A stretch of DNA of 64,000 nt from an archaeon (GTDB lineage Archaea; Thermoproteota; Nitrososphaeria; Nitrososphaerales; JACAEJ01). Shown here piece after piece: positions 1-8,223 of this stretch. Within the stretch, counting starts at the first letter, position 1. Each line of letters opens with the position of its first letter. The notes below the pieces were generated by a model that saw only the letters and a list, made by a program, of their open reading frames with translations, did not search any database and was not told the DNA's origin. The stretch covers positions 218,677 through 282,676 of the forward strand of contig JACGUK010000001.1 in assembly GCA_024256265.1 (NCBI GenBank), given 5' to 3'. Position numbers and translations under genes: made by a program.

Positions 1-645
1 AAATCTATAATGAAGACTATGAATTTGAGAGAAGTTCATCCTGAAGACCTGAATATAAAATACACTGAAAAAAAGAATTCTGTTAATATTCGAGTTATTG
101 GTGTCGTAGAGAATCAGATATACACTAAAGAATTAAGGCATGAATTAGAAGTAAAAGATGGAAAGCTTGTATCAGACCCTGAGCATGATGTACTGAAAAT
201 ATGTGTTATGGAGAGGCATAAGAATAGTGGAAGGATGGGGAAAGGTTTTGTGAAGGGTTTTTGTCTTAAAAAAGGTGCCATTGCTTCGAGCATAGCCCAT
301 GACTCTCATAATATAATTGTAGTTGGCGTTAATGATAACGATATGTGCTTAGCAGTTAATAGGCTGAGAGATATAGGAGGGGGCATTATTGCTATTAATG
401 ATGGAAAAATTCTTGGGGAGCTACCACTTCCTGTAGCTGGTCTTATGTCTACTTGGAAGGCTGAAAATATAGTTGTAAACTTAAAGAAACTATATGAAGA
501 GGTATCTAAACTCGGCTGTAGCCTTATTGCACCCTTCATGACTTTATCCTTTCTAGCATTACCTGTAATACCAGAGCTGAAGATTACAGATTACGGGCTT
601 GTAGATGTAGGTAAATTCGATTTTGTAAGCCTTATAGTAAGTTAA
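1..645 (+). CDS. ade: Adenine deaminase, C-terminal part (5' end outside window)
   Basis: The reading frame is open from the first base of the window, so this is the 3' part of a longer gene. Visible stretches such as GAIASSIAHDSHNIIVVG, the GGG following AVNRLRDI, and GELPLPVAGLMS are hallmarks of the C-terminal domain of Ade-type adenine deaminase, which converts adenine to hypoxanthine and ammonia in purine salvage. About 214 residues are present; the family is usually near 550-600, so the metal-binding amidohydrolase barrel lies upstream and cannot be checked here. The gene converges on the minus-strand SPFH gene, with about 65 bases between them. Family assignment is confident; activity is inferred. 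Confidence 0.9.
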   Translation, partial: KSIMKTMNLREVHPEDLNIKYTEKKNSVNIRVIGVVENQIYTKELRHELEVKDGKLVSDPEHDVLKICVMERHKNSGRMGKGFVKGFCLKKGAIASSIAHDSHNIIVVGVNDNDMCLAVNRLRDIGGGIIAINDGKILGELPLPVAGLMSTWKAENIVVNLKKLYEEVSKLGCSLIAPFMTLSFLALPVIPELKITDYGLVDVGKFDFVSLIVS

Positions 646-711
646 GATTACTCATTATTCTAACTATTTCTTCTCTGAATTATGCTGAAGTCTGTTGTTA
701 TCTCAAATACA

Positions 712-1671
712 TCAGGTAAGCTTTTGACCACACTCAGGGCAGAACTTTGCATCTACTGAGATTTGCTTTCCACAATTCGGGCAGTTTTTCTGAGTTGATG
801 GCTTCACAGCTATAGCAACTCCGCAACTGGGACAGAATTTTGATGCTGCAGGGATTTGAGTATTACAATTTGAACAGACTAATAATGCTACTGTTGGCAT
901 TGCTGGGGCTGCTGTTGGCTGAGTCATTTGAGGTATCAAGACCATCCCTGTACCAATGGCTGCACCAGGTGCTTTAGCCATCTCTTTGCCAACCTCTTTC
1001 AAAGTCTCCATTCTTAAGACCTCTGATGTCGGTGTTGTCGTCTTAAGCCAGAAAAGTCTATCCCTAAACTCTGGAGTTGTATCAATGCCCTCAAACTTCA
1101 AATCGACAAGATCAGTTCCAAATCTCTTTAAAGCCTCTCCTATATGCGTTTTAACGATAGTCGATGTTTCATCTAGCTTTGTGAAAACTGTTGCAAGATC
1201 GTATCTTGATAACTCATCTATGGTCTGCTCATTAATGAATCCCTTTAGAAACTCGTTGACCTCTGATGTTGTATATGCACCCTTTCCTCCTACAACCTCG
1301 TTCACAAATAAGCTCGGGTCTGATATCTTAAACCAGAAAGAACCATGGACAAGAAGTGGTGCAAGCTCTGTAGTTTGAGCCCTAGCTCCCCACTTCCCTG
1401 CGAACTGCTTTGTAGCTACAAATATTATAGTTGCCTTAAAGGGTGTCTCTCCATAAAAGAGTTTGAAGGCACTTCTCAATAGTGGGACATTCATAGTTGT
1501 AATCGTGTGCCTTCCTGGTCCGAATACATCGTAAGCCTTACCATCTCTGAAGAAGACTGCAACTTCGTACTCATGAACGATTAGCTGTGCTCCCCAAGAT
1601 AATTCCTCTACTGGATATCTCCAGACTATGTCTTCAAGTCCAACCGTCTTCCATTCAATAACTTGAGGCAT
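712..1671 (-). CDS. SPFH (band 7) domain protein with two C-terminal zinc ribbons
   Basis: 319 residues. The first ~230 residues look like the SPFH/virion-core family typified by Bacillus YdjI (VHEYEVAVFFRDGKAYDVFGPG near the start, then a regular alternation of strands and helices). A hydrophobic, Ala/Pro/Thr-rich linker follows, and then two CxxC...CxxC zinc ribbons at about residues 266-285 and 297-315. There is no N-terminal membrane segment. Such proteins are thought to assemble at membranes, often in stress responses; the substrate is unknown. It is the last gene of a three-gene minus-strand unit (2261-3016, 1685-2248, this gene) with gaps of only 12-13 bases, which implies co-transcription and shared function. 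Confidence 0.8.
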   Translation of the reverse strand: MPQVIEWKTVGLEDIVWRYPVEELSWGAQLIVHEYEVAVFFRDGKAYDVFGPGRHTITTMNVPLLRSAFKLFYGETPFKATIIFVATKQFAGKWGARAQTTELAPLLVHGSFWFKISDPSLFVNEVVGGKGAYTTSEVNEFLKGFINEQTIDELSRYDLATVFTKLDETSTIVKTHIGEALKRFGTDLVDLKFEGIDTTPEFRDRLFWLKTTTPTSEVLRMETLKEVGKEMAKAPGAAIGTGMVLIPQMTQPTAAPAMPTVALLVCSNCNTQIPAASKFCPSCGVAIAVKPSTQKNCPNCGKQISVDAKFCPECGQKLT

Positions 1672-1684
1672 ATCTTTTTACCTT

Positions 1685-2248
1685 CTAAACCCCAAGAATA
1701 ACCTCCTTTCTTTGGTTATATGTCTTTTCTAGCGAGTCGAGATTTTTATGAATTTCAAGAATTTTTACTCGCGCCTTCTCAAACTTATCAGCTAAGATTT
1801 CTTCTTTTAACTCAGAAATCGATTTTTTAATGCCCTCTGCTCTCTCAACTAATGATAAATCAAATTTTATCATTCTGTCCAAATCTGGTTCATGTACCTT
1901 TACTACATTGAAGAAGCCTGCATATCCATACTCTGCATGATTTATCCTTTCAGATATTCTATCAAATTTGGCTATGAGCCTATCTGCATCATCCCAGACT
2001 TCTGTAACACGAGCTTCAACAAGCCTTCTATAAGTCTCCTTTAGATCATCTTTTGTTTCGACCAAGACTTTGTATATCTTATCCCTTAGAAGTTTATCAG
2101 ACTCTCTCCTTAGCTCTTTTTCCTTATAGCCTCTAAACCCAGGTATGAATAGCATTATCTTTTCTAACAACGCTGTCTCTGACTTAGCCTTCTCATATCC
2201 CTCAAATTTTTCCTCGCCCAAATTCTCTTTATTTAATTTGTAAGGCAA
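1685..2248 (-). CDS. Charged helical protein, middle gene of the SPFH cassette
   Basis: 187 residues, almost entirely charged helix with heptad-like patterns and no membrane segment. Near residues 35-55 it has the pattern IPGFRGYKEKELRRESDKLLR. I recall a similar signature in short helical proteins encoded next to SPFH genes in bacteria, which makes a conserved partner role likely; I know no established function. It lies 13 bases upstream of the SPFH gene start and 12 bases downstream of the zinc-ribbon gene, so the three are probably one operon. A coiled-coil scaffold or PspA-like partner is conjecture. Confidence 0.65.
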   Translation of the reverse strand: MPYKLNKENLGEEKFEGYEKAKSETALLEKIMLFIPGFRGYKEKELRRESDKLLRDKIYKVLVETKDDLKETYRRLVEARVTEVWDDADRLIAKFDRISERINHAEYGYAGFFNVVKVHEPDLDRMIKFDLSLVERAEGIKKSISELKEEILADKFEKARVKILEIHKNLDSLEKTYNQRKEVILGV

Positions 2249-2260
2249 GCTTTTATATTT

Positions 2261-3016
2261 TTAAAATAGTCCAAGATCTATTGGTGGTATGTCTCCTTTT
2301 ATAACTTGACCATTTGCACCATCTAAAATCACATTATAATACTTCTTCTTATACTCATAAACTATGAACCATATAGGTGCATGCACATACACAGCATTAC
2401 CTAGATCATAATCAGTCTTAAACTCTATTAATCTATCCACATCTTTGCTTGCAAGAAACCTATGATGAGAGTCTACTTCTTGCTTCGCTTCATCAATTAC
2501 TTCTCCCTCGCTCAACTCACTATTCAGAACCTTTGCATTTCTATCTATCTGGCGAAAGTCGAATGGTATTTTTCCTTCTATAGGAATTTGATATTCACGT
2601 GTAGGAAACTTTGATGCCTTTCTTCCGAGGATGAGCCAATTATAGGACTTATTTATGCTACCTTCCTTGACTATAGGAGGGGTAATTCTCTCAAATATGC
2701 CTTTGTAATAAGTTGAGGCAGATATTGGAACTATCCAGAAAGGCAAATATTGTAACTCCTTTTCGATGATTTTAGCCTTTTGAGCCAGATCCCTAGGCTT
2801 AAGGAAGCCTGAACTCATCCATGATCTTAAAATTCTATCAACTTCAAGCTCATCATACTTATTTATTATCAAAGAATGCTCAAGAATGAAGGCTTTACCT
2901 GTAGATATGACGACTGTAAAGCCACAGTACCTGCACGTAACAACCATCTCTCCAGGCTTAAAAGTGAGGGGGGCTCCACAATTTGAGCATCGAATCTCTT
3001 CAACAACTTCTGCCAA
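2261..3016 (-). CDS. Protein with N-terminal TFIIB-like zinc ribbon, first gene of the SPFH cassette
   Basis: 251 residues. Residues 10-31 form a compact zinc ribbon (CSNCGAPL ... CRYCG). The remainder is a mixed alpha/beta soluble region with several aromatic strands (YLPFWIVP, YVHAPIWFIVYEYKKKYY) and no catalytic motif that I recognise. It begins the minus-strand operon that ends with the SPFH protein, which itself carries two zinc ribbons. It is divergent from the HtpX-like protease; the 61-base gap must hold promoters for both. The cassette resembles the gene content of the Bacillus ydjG-H-I envelope-stress genes, a comparison made from memory. Confidence 0.65.
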   Translation of the reverse strand: MAEVVEEIRCSNCGAPLTFKPGEMVVTCRYCGFTVVISTGKAFILEHSLIINKYDELEVDRILRSWMSSGFLKPRDLAQKAKIIEKELQYLPFWIVPISASTYYKGIFERITPPIVKEGSINKSYNWLILGRKASKFPTREYQIPIEGKIPFDFRQIDRNAKVLNSELSEGEVIDEAKQEVDSHHRFLASKDVDRLIEFKTDYDLGNAVYVHAPIWFIVYEYKKKYYNVILDGANGQVIKGDIPPIDLGLF

Positions 3017-3047
3017 TTAATAATACCTAAAGAATTTAAGGATAAAG

Positions 3048-3055
3048 TATAAAAA
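3048..3055 (+). promoter_or_regulatory. TATA box of the HtpX-like gene
   Basis: TATAAAAA is centred 26 bases upstream of the GTG at 3078. That is the archaeal TATA-to-start distance expected for a leaderless transcript, and it supports GTG over the internal ATG at 3117. Confidence 0.6.
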
Positions 3056-3077
3056 AACTTTTACATTTTAATTAGTT

Positions 3078-4115
3078 GTGAGAGCTTTGGCTGGCTTAAT
3101 AAAGTTAAAACAGGCAATGAACTTGACTATTCTACTTGTCTTTGGGATATTTGCTGGCTTAATAACATTTTTATCCATTTTATTCAACATTTCTCTAATT
3201 TCAAGCTTGATTTTAGGAGTAATTGTGGCTATTTTATTCATGCTATTTCAATATGCCATAGGACCTGCCATAGTAGCATCCTCGACAAAAATTAGATATC
3301 TTAGCTCAGGGGAAAATCCTTGGCTGGAAGAGGTTGTTAAAGAGCTCTCAAATAAGGCTGGTATACCTCAGCCTAAATTAGCAATAGTGCAAGACTTAAA
3401 CCCAAATGCCTTTGTATTTGGGCATACAGCTAGTGATGCTACTTTAGCCTTACATAAGGGTCTTCTTGAAGAGCTTGACAAGGAAGAAGTTCAAGGAGTA
3501 ATAGGTCATGAATTAGGTCATATAAAGCATAGAGACTTCATAGTCGTAACAATGCTATCTGTGATTCCACTTATATGCTACATAATAGCTCGAAGCCTAT
3601 TTTGGGCTCAAGGAACTTCAGGAAAAAGGGAGAAAGAAGGAGCCATAGTAATAGCGGCCATAATTGCATACATCATTTATATTATCTCTATGCTCTTTGT
3701 CCTCTATCTGAGTAGGCTTAGAGAGCATTATGCTGATTCTTATTCTGCTTACATAACTTCTTCACCTAGAAGCCTTGAAAGTGGATTGACGAAGATAGCT
3801 TGGGGCTTATCTCTTGCACCAACAGAGCCAAGTGGTGCAAGAGCATTCTTTATAGAAGACCCAGCACAAGCAAAAGCAGATTGTGGTAGAATTTTAGAAA
3901 ATAAGTCAAGGTATGATTTAGATAAGGATGGTGTTCTGGATGAGCATGAATTGATGCTGGCTATGGAAGAGGAGGCAAGATCAAAGTGGACGAGTGCTAA
4001 CACATTATTTTCTACTCATCCACCTGTCTTTAAGAGAATACTTCTTCTTCGTCAAATAGAGCAAGAGATGATTACAGGAAGATATACTGATAAAGAAGTT
4101 TACAAGTTCGTTTAA
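3078..4115 (+). CDS. htpX: HtpX-like M48 zinc metalloprotease with an EF-hand loop
   Basis: 345 residues. Two membrane segments lie near residues 16-60. The gluzincin motif HELGH is at 144-148, two more membrane segments follow near 155-210, and Glu216 in the REHYAD motif is the expected third zinc ligand. This is the order of HtpX, a membrane protease that degrades misfolded membrane proteins with the active site facing the cytoplasm. Unusually, residues 280-291 (DLDKDGVLDEHE) form a textbook EF-hand calcium loop: Asp at positions 1, 3, 5 and 9, Gly at 6, Glu at 12. It sits in the C-terminal soluble part near the catalytic fold. The GTG start agrees with the TATA box. Confidence 0.88.
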   Translation: MRALAGLIKLKQAMNLTILLVFGIFAGLITFLSILFNISLISSLILGVIVAILFMLFQYAIGPAIVASSTKIRYLSSGENPWLEEVVKELSNKAGIPQPKLAIVQDLNPNAFVFGHTASDATLALHKGLLEELDKEEVQGVIGHELGHIKHRDFIVVTMLSVIPLICYIIARSLFWAQGTSGKREKEGAIVIAAIIAYIIYIISMLFVLYLSRLREHYADSYSAYITSSPRSLESGLTKIAWGLSLAPTEPSGARAFFIEDPAQAKADCGRILENKSRYDLDKDGVLDEHELMLAMEEEARSKWTSANTLFSTHPPVFKRILLLRQIEQEMITGRYTDKEVYKFV

Positions 4116-4159
4116 TCAATAGCGAAACTTTTATAGAATAAGCTTTGATTTGATGATTT

Positions 4160-4501
4160 ATGAAGAGGCTTTGGAACGTTCTTAGTGCAGGAATATTTCT
4201 TCTCACTCTGGGAATTCTGGCTGTAATTTCAAGACTAACAGCTCTTATTTCCTTATGGCAGGTTCTTTCTTTAACCATTGTTATCTTTGGCTTTTGGCTC
4301 ATAATTTTAGCCTTCATAAAAAAGGCTCTGAAAACAACAGCCTATGAGGCACCACCTATTATGGTAGGAGGCTGGGGCATATTCCTTGTAAGCATAGGAA
4401 TGATATTGTATACTCCAGAAGCATGGATTCTAATAATAGCGACTTTAATATTAGTTGTTGGGTTAATTGCAATAGTCTATAGTTTCGTGAAGAAGACATA
4501 A
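4160..4501 (+). CDS. Small four-helix membrane protein, unknown
   Basis: 113 residues with about four hydrophobic segments (near 10-28, 33-52, 65-84 and 88-108), short charged loops and no motif that I recognise. It follows the HtpX-like gene by 44 bases on the same strand. A TATA-like ACTTTTATAG about 30 bases upstream suggests its own promoter. Function unknown; the setting is compatible with a membrane-quality-control accessory, but nothing in the sequence shows that. Confidence 0.6.
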   Translation: MKRLWNVLSAGIFLLTLGILAVISRLTALISLWQVLSLTIVIFGFWLIILAFIKKALKTTAYEAPPIMVGGWGIFLVSIGMILYTPEAWILIIATLILVVGLIAIVYSFVKKT

Positions 4502-4650
4502 CATGAAAAAGTTATAGTTATAGCGAAGAAGAGTAAGCATAATTGGTTATTATACACATGTATGACACCATAGGTACTGAAGGTAAGCTGAAGCTAGAGA
4601 AGATTTTTATTTAACTGAGAATAGAAAAGTTAGATAGGTGAGGTATTTTA

Positions 4651-5442
4651 ATGGATTGGGGTTTAAGAAACCGTTTATACCGAATAATCAAGCCTGACGG
4701 CCGCACGGTTATGCTTGCTGTAGACCATGGATACTTTCAGGGGCCAACCTCTAGGCTGGAGAACCCGCGGAGAACCATAGTGCCTCTTCTACCCTATGCC
4801 GACGCGATTATGTTAACCCGTGGGGTGCTACGCTCATCCATTCCCTTCGAGACTGACACGCCTATCGTTCTGAGGGTTTCAGGTGGAAACAGCATTGTGG
4901 GAACTCTTGCTAACGAAGAGATTATCACGTCCATGAAGGAGGCTGTCCGGCTTAACGTAGCAGCAGTTGCCTTCTCAATATATGTGGGCACCGAATATGA
5001 GCATCAGACCTTAACCTGCCTGGCAAGACTTGTTGACGAGGGTCAAGAGTATGGAATGCCCGTGCTGGCTGTTACAGCCGTTGGCAAAGAGTTAGAGAAG
5101 AGGGAAGCCCGCTACCTTGCTCTCTGCTGCAGGATAGCAGCTGAAATAGGGGCTAGTATGGTTAAAACCTATTACTGTGAGAACTTTAGGAAAGTTGCTG
5201 AGGGCTGTCCTGTCCCACTGGTCATCGCTGGAGGGCCTAAACTTGAAACTGAGCTAGATGTTTTCCAGCTTGTCCATGATGCATTAGAGGCTGGAGCTAT
5301 AGGCGTAGACATGGGAAGAAACATCTGGCAACACGACTATCCCATAGCCATGATCAAGGCTATAAGGGCAATAGTCCATGAGGGTGCCACCACGAAAGAA
5401 GCCTACGAGCTTTTCAACAACCTAAAGCAAGGTAAAGAGTAG
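4651..5442 (+). CDS. LsrF-like class I aldolase/thiolase (DeoC/FbaB superfamily)
   Basis: 263 residues, strongly like LsrF, the thiolase that ends AI-2 catabolism in enteric bacteria. Shared blocks are DWGLRNRLYRI at the start, TVMLAVDHGYFQGPTS, YVGTEYEHQ, MVKTYY (the Lys is the expected Schiff-base residue), GCPVPLVIAGGPK and GVDMGRNIWQ. No other lsr gene is nearby, so the substrate is open: a sugar-phosphate aldol or thiolase reaction is as likely as AI-2 degradation. The archaeal ADH synthase at 53110-53907 is a distant paralogue. The base composition is visibly richer in G+C than the flanking genes, shared only with the dehydrogenase that follows, which suggests joint acquisition. Confidence 0.85.
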   Translation: MDWGLRNRLYRIIKPDGRTVMLAVDHGYFQGPTSRLENPRRTIVPLLPYADAIMLTRGVLRSSIPFETDTPIVLRVSGGNSIVGTLANEEIITSMKEAVRLNVAAVAFSIYVGTEYEHQTLTCLARLVDEGQEYGMPVLAVTAVGKELEKREARYLALCCRIAAEIGASMVKTYYCENFRKVAEGCPVPLVIAGGPKLETELDVFQLVHDALEAGAIGVDMGRNIWQHDYPIAMIKAIRAIVHEGATTKEAYELFNNLKQGKE

Positions 5443-5508
5443 CCTATTTCTTTTCGCTTGTAAGCTATTTATTCTAGTGGATGAACTATTATTGTTAAGG
5501 TTGCTTCC

Positions 5509-6537
5509 TTGAGAGTTGCCATGTATTACAATAACCAAGACATTAGGCTGGAGGAGATGCCGATACCGAGGATAGGTCTTGGCGAAATCTTGGTACGTGT
5601 GGAAGCCTGTGGAATATGTGGCAGTGACGTAATGGAATGGTACCGCGTTAAGAAAGCTCCTCTAGTGTTGGGCCACGAAATGGCTGGTGAAATAGTCAAG
5701 GTTGGAGAAGGTGTGGAACGCTATAGAGAAGGCCAGAGAATTACTGCTTCTCATCATGTACCCTGTAACACCTGCCACTATTGCCTCACAGGCCACCACA
5801 CAGTGTGTGAAAACCTTCGCCGGACAAACTTCGACCCTGGAGGCTTTGCTGAATACGTTAGGCTACCAGCCATCAACGTAGACCGTGGGGTCTACCCTTT
5901 ACCTGATAGTGTATCCTTTGAGGAGGGAACTTTCACAGAGCCTCTTGCTTGTGTCCTCCGTGGGCAAAGGTTAGCCCAAATGCAGCCAAGCCTCAGCATG
6001 CTCGTGATAGGCAGCGGAATCGCAGGGCTGCTTCACATACAGCTTGCAAGGACCATGGGAGCAGGCAAAATAGTTGCAACAGACATAAACGAGTACAGGC
6101 TGAAGGCAGCATTAAAAGTTGGGGCTGACGCTGCTTTCCACGCCTCGGAGGAAATACCTGAAAGAGTGCGTGAAGTTAATGATGGAATGCTAGCTGATAG
6201 AGTGATAGTTTGCACAGGTGCAAAGTCGGCTATTATTCAGGCGCTTAAATCCGTTGAACATGGTGGAACCATTCTTTTCTTTGCTCCTACTGAGCCTAGC
6301 GTCACTATTCCCATATCTCTAAACGAGCTTTTCTGGCGTAATGAGGTGACTTTAACCTCTTCCTATGCAGGTAGCCCTGCAGACCATGTGGCTGCCTTAC
6401 AAATAATCCGCTCTCATACCATACGAGTAAAGGAGATGATTACCCATAGGCTTGGCTTAGCTGAAACAGGCCTAGGCTTCCAGCTTGTAGCTAACCCTAA
6501 AGACTCCATAAAAGTAATAATCGAACCTCAAAGGTAG
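5509..6537 (+). CDS. Zinc-dependent medium-chain alcohol/polyol dehydrogenase
   Basis: 342 residues of the MDR superfamily. The catalytic zinc site is CGICGSD near residue 35 with GHEMAGE downstream; a four-cysteine structural zinc lobe (CNTCHYCLTGHHTVC) lies near residues 83-97; the Rossmann nucleotide motif is GSGIAG near 165. The closest types are threonine, sorbitol and inositol-type dehydrogenases, and substrate cannot be set from sequence. The TTG start gives the standard N-terminus (MRVAMYYNNQDIRLEEMPIP). It lies 66 bases after the LsrF-like gene, shares its higher G+C, and probably oxidises or reduces a polyol or keto-sugar in the same pathway. Confidence 0.85.
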   Translation: MRVAMYYNNQDIRLEEMPIPRIGLGEILVRVEACGICGSDVMEWYRVKKAPLVLGHEMAGEIVKVGEGVERYREGQRITASHHVPCNTCHYCLTGHHTVCENLRRTNFDPGGFAEYVRLPAINVDRGVYPLPDSVSFEEGTFTEPLACVLRGQRLAQMQPSLSMLVIGSGIAGLLHIQLARTMGAGKIVATDINEYRLKAALKVGADAAFHASEEIPERVREVNDGMLADRVIVCTGAKSAIIQALKSVEHGGTILFFAPTEPSVTIPISLNELFWRNEVTLTSSYAGSPADHVAALQIIRSHTIRVKEMITHRLGLAETGLGFQLVANPKDSIKVIIEPQR

Positions 6538-6544
6538 CTATCTA

Positions 6545-6919
6545 TTAGATCCTACGTTTAAATAGTAGCCACTGTCTTCTACCTCTTTCCTCCTTTAAGA
6601 AGAGGAGTATAAAGTCTCCATTAAGTTTATTGCCTCTTAGCTCAAACTGAATCTCTTTTTCTGTTTTTGTCTTTAAGACATAGTTACCTCTATCCCATAT
6701 CTCTACTTTTCCAGCACCATATTCTCCCTCAGGTATCGTTCCCTCGAAATCCACATATTCAAGAGGATGGTCTTCAACTTCTACTGCTAATCTCTTGACC
6801 CCATGTTCTACTGGTGGTCCTTTTGGGATAGCCCATGATTTTAAAACACCATTCATCTCTAACCTAAAGTCAAAGTGATGATGAGAAGCCCAGTGCTCGT
6901 GTACAACAAATCTCGGCAT
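6545..6919 (-). CDS. Stand-alone LigD-type DNA 3'-phosphoesterase
   Basis: 124 residues that correspond to the PE domain of bacterial ligase D. The metal-site region HEHWASHHHFDFRLE opens the protein, followed by LKSWAIPKGPP, VEVEDHPLEYVDFEGTIPEGEYGAG and GDFILLFLKE. The domain trims 3'-phosphates and ribonucleotides from DNA ends before joining. In LigD it is fused to polymerase and ligase; as here, several archaea encode it alone. No Ku or ligase gene is in the window. It ends 7 bases from the end of the plus-strand dehydrogenase, so the two are convergent. Confidence 0.88.
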   Translation of the reverse strand: MPRFVVHEHWASHHHFDFRLEMNGVLKSWAIPKGPPVEHGVKRLAVEVEDHPLEYVDFEGTIPEGEYGAGKVEIWDRGNYVLKTKTEKEIQFELRGNKLNGDFILLFLKEERGRRQWLLFKRRI

Positions 6920-7018
6920 ACCTGATCTATGTTTCTACGCCTTAATAAGAGACATAAAGTTTATGCTCGATGAACTCATAAAGGCTCTGCACTAATTGCT
7001 TACTTGTCCCAAACGTTA

Positions 7019-8041
7019 CTAAATATTTATTTTAAGATTATACCTAAACCAATTGATAGTCTTCTTTAATCCTTCATCTAATCCAATTTTTGGTTCCCAT
7101 CCAAGAATTTCCTTAGCTTTTGTAATATTTGGGCATCTTCTCTTCGGATCATCCTCTGGCAAAGATTGAAAAATGATGCTTGAATTACTCTTTGTCATCT
7201 CCCTGATTCTTTTAGCCAAATCTAGAATCGACATCTCTTGAGGATTTCCAATGTTTATGACCTCGCCCCTTGCTCCTTCTTTAATGAGTGCTAAAAGAAT
7301 CCCTCGAATAATATCTGATATATAGCAGAAGGATCTTGTCTGAGAACCATCACCATAGACTGTGATATCTTTGCCACTTAAAGCTTGTAAGATAAAACGA
7401 GATATGGCACGTGCATAATGTCCATCAGCCCTAAGGCGAGGACCATAAGTGTTGAAAATCCTAACGATCCTAGTATCTAAACCATATTCCCTAAAGTAAG
7501 CCATCATTAAAGCCTCACCAAACCTCTTTCCCTCATCGTAAGGCGATCTTAATCCTACAGGGTTAACATTTCCCCAATAATTCTCAGGAGTTGGTATAAC
7601 TTTGGCATCCCCATAAACCTCGCTGGTAGAGGTGTAGAGAATGATTGAGCCTGACTTTCTAGCCATTTCTAACATGTGATAAGTTCCAAAAGAATTTGCA
7701 AGCAAGGTCTCTATTGGATGCTTTTGGTACTCTTCAGGCGATGCCCTACTAGCCAAGTGCAATATGAAGTCATATTTCTCATTAGTCTTGAAATCTACAA
7801 CATCCTCTTGAAAAAATTTAAATCCTTTTTTTCCTAAAAGATGGTCTATATTTTCATGTTTACCTGTAGAAAGATTGTCTATACATGTAACATTTGCTCG
7901 AAGTCGAAATAAAACATCACATAGCCAGCTTCCTATGAAGCCTGCTCCTCCAGTAATCAGTATGCTTTTACCTTTGAATTTATCTTGAATTATCTCCTCA
8001 CATATTCTCTTTACGTCTTCCTCGACTATTTTATCTAACAT
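7019..8041 (-). CDS. NAD-dependent sugar epimerase/decarboxylase, UDP-xylose synthase-like
   Basis: 340 residues, extended short-chain dehydrogenase. The nucleotide motif GGAGFIG is near residue 32, TSTSEVYGD supplies the Ser/Thr of the triad, and SPYDEGKR supplies Tyr-x3-Lys. ARIFNTYGPR-type text (VRIFNTYGPRLRADGHYARAI) and the TRSFCYISDIIRGI block resemble UDP-glucuronate decarboxylase (UXS), which makes UDP-xylose. An extra ~25-residue N-terminal helix is present. The divergent neighbour is UDP-glucose dehydrogenase, which would supply UDP-glucuronate, so the pair fits a UDP-xylose route for surface glycans. Another UDP- or dTDP-sugar epimerase activity cannot be excluded. Confidence 0.8.
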   Translation of the reverse strand: MLDKIVEEDVKRICEEIIQDKFKGKSILITGGAGFIGSWLCDVLFRLRANVTCIDNLSTGKHENIDHLLGKKGFKFFQEDVVDFKTNEKYDFILHLASRASPEEYQKHPIETLLANSFGTYHMLEMARKSGSIILYTSTSEVYGDAKVIPTPENYWGNVNPVGLRSPYDEGKRFGEALMMAYFREYGLDTRIVRIFNTYGPRLRADGHYARAISRFILQALSGKDITVYGDGSQTRSFCYISDIIRGILLALIKEGARGEVINIGNPQEMSILDLAKRIREMTKSNSSIIFQSLPEDDPKRRCPNITKAKEILGWEPKIGLDEGLKKTINWFRYNLKINI

Positions 8042-8202
8042 ATGAATCAGTTTTATTCAAATTAATATGATCATTTCTTTAAGTTTTTCATTATCCTCTT
8101 GGAAAAGAATCTATGTGATATTTAAAGGGCTTGCCAATAAATCTTAAGAGTTTGCAATAGGGCGCTTTCCTATTAGATCACTTCGATTTAATCATAAGCT
8201 TA

Positions 8203-8211
8203 TTTATATAA
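8203..8211 (+). promoter_or_regulatory. TATA box of the UDP-glucose dehydrogenase gene
   Basis: TTTATATAA is centred at about 8207. The usual 25-26 base spacing would start the transcript near 8233, downstream of the first TTG (8224) and just before an in-frame TTG at 8236, which favours the shorter start. Confidence 0.5.
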
Positions 8212-8223
8212 TTAGGATTTATC

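Noticed and set aside
4651..6537. An AI-2 (lsr) degradation operon
   Set aside because: Only the LsrF-like enzyme is present; kinase, transporter, isomerase and repressor are absent.
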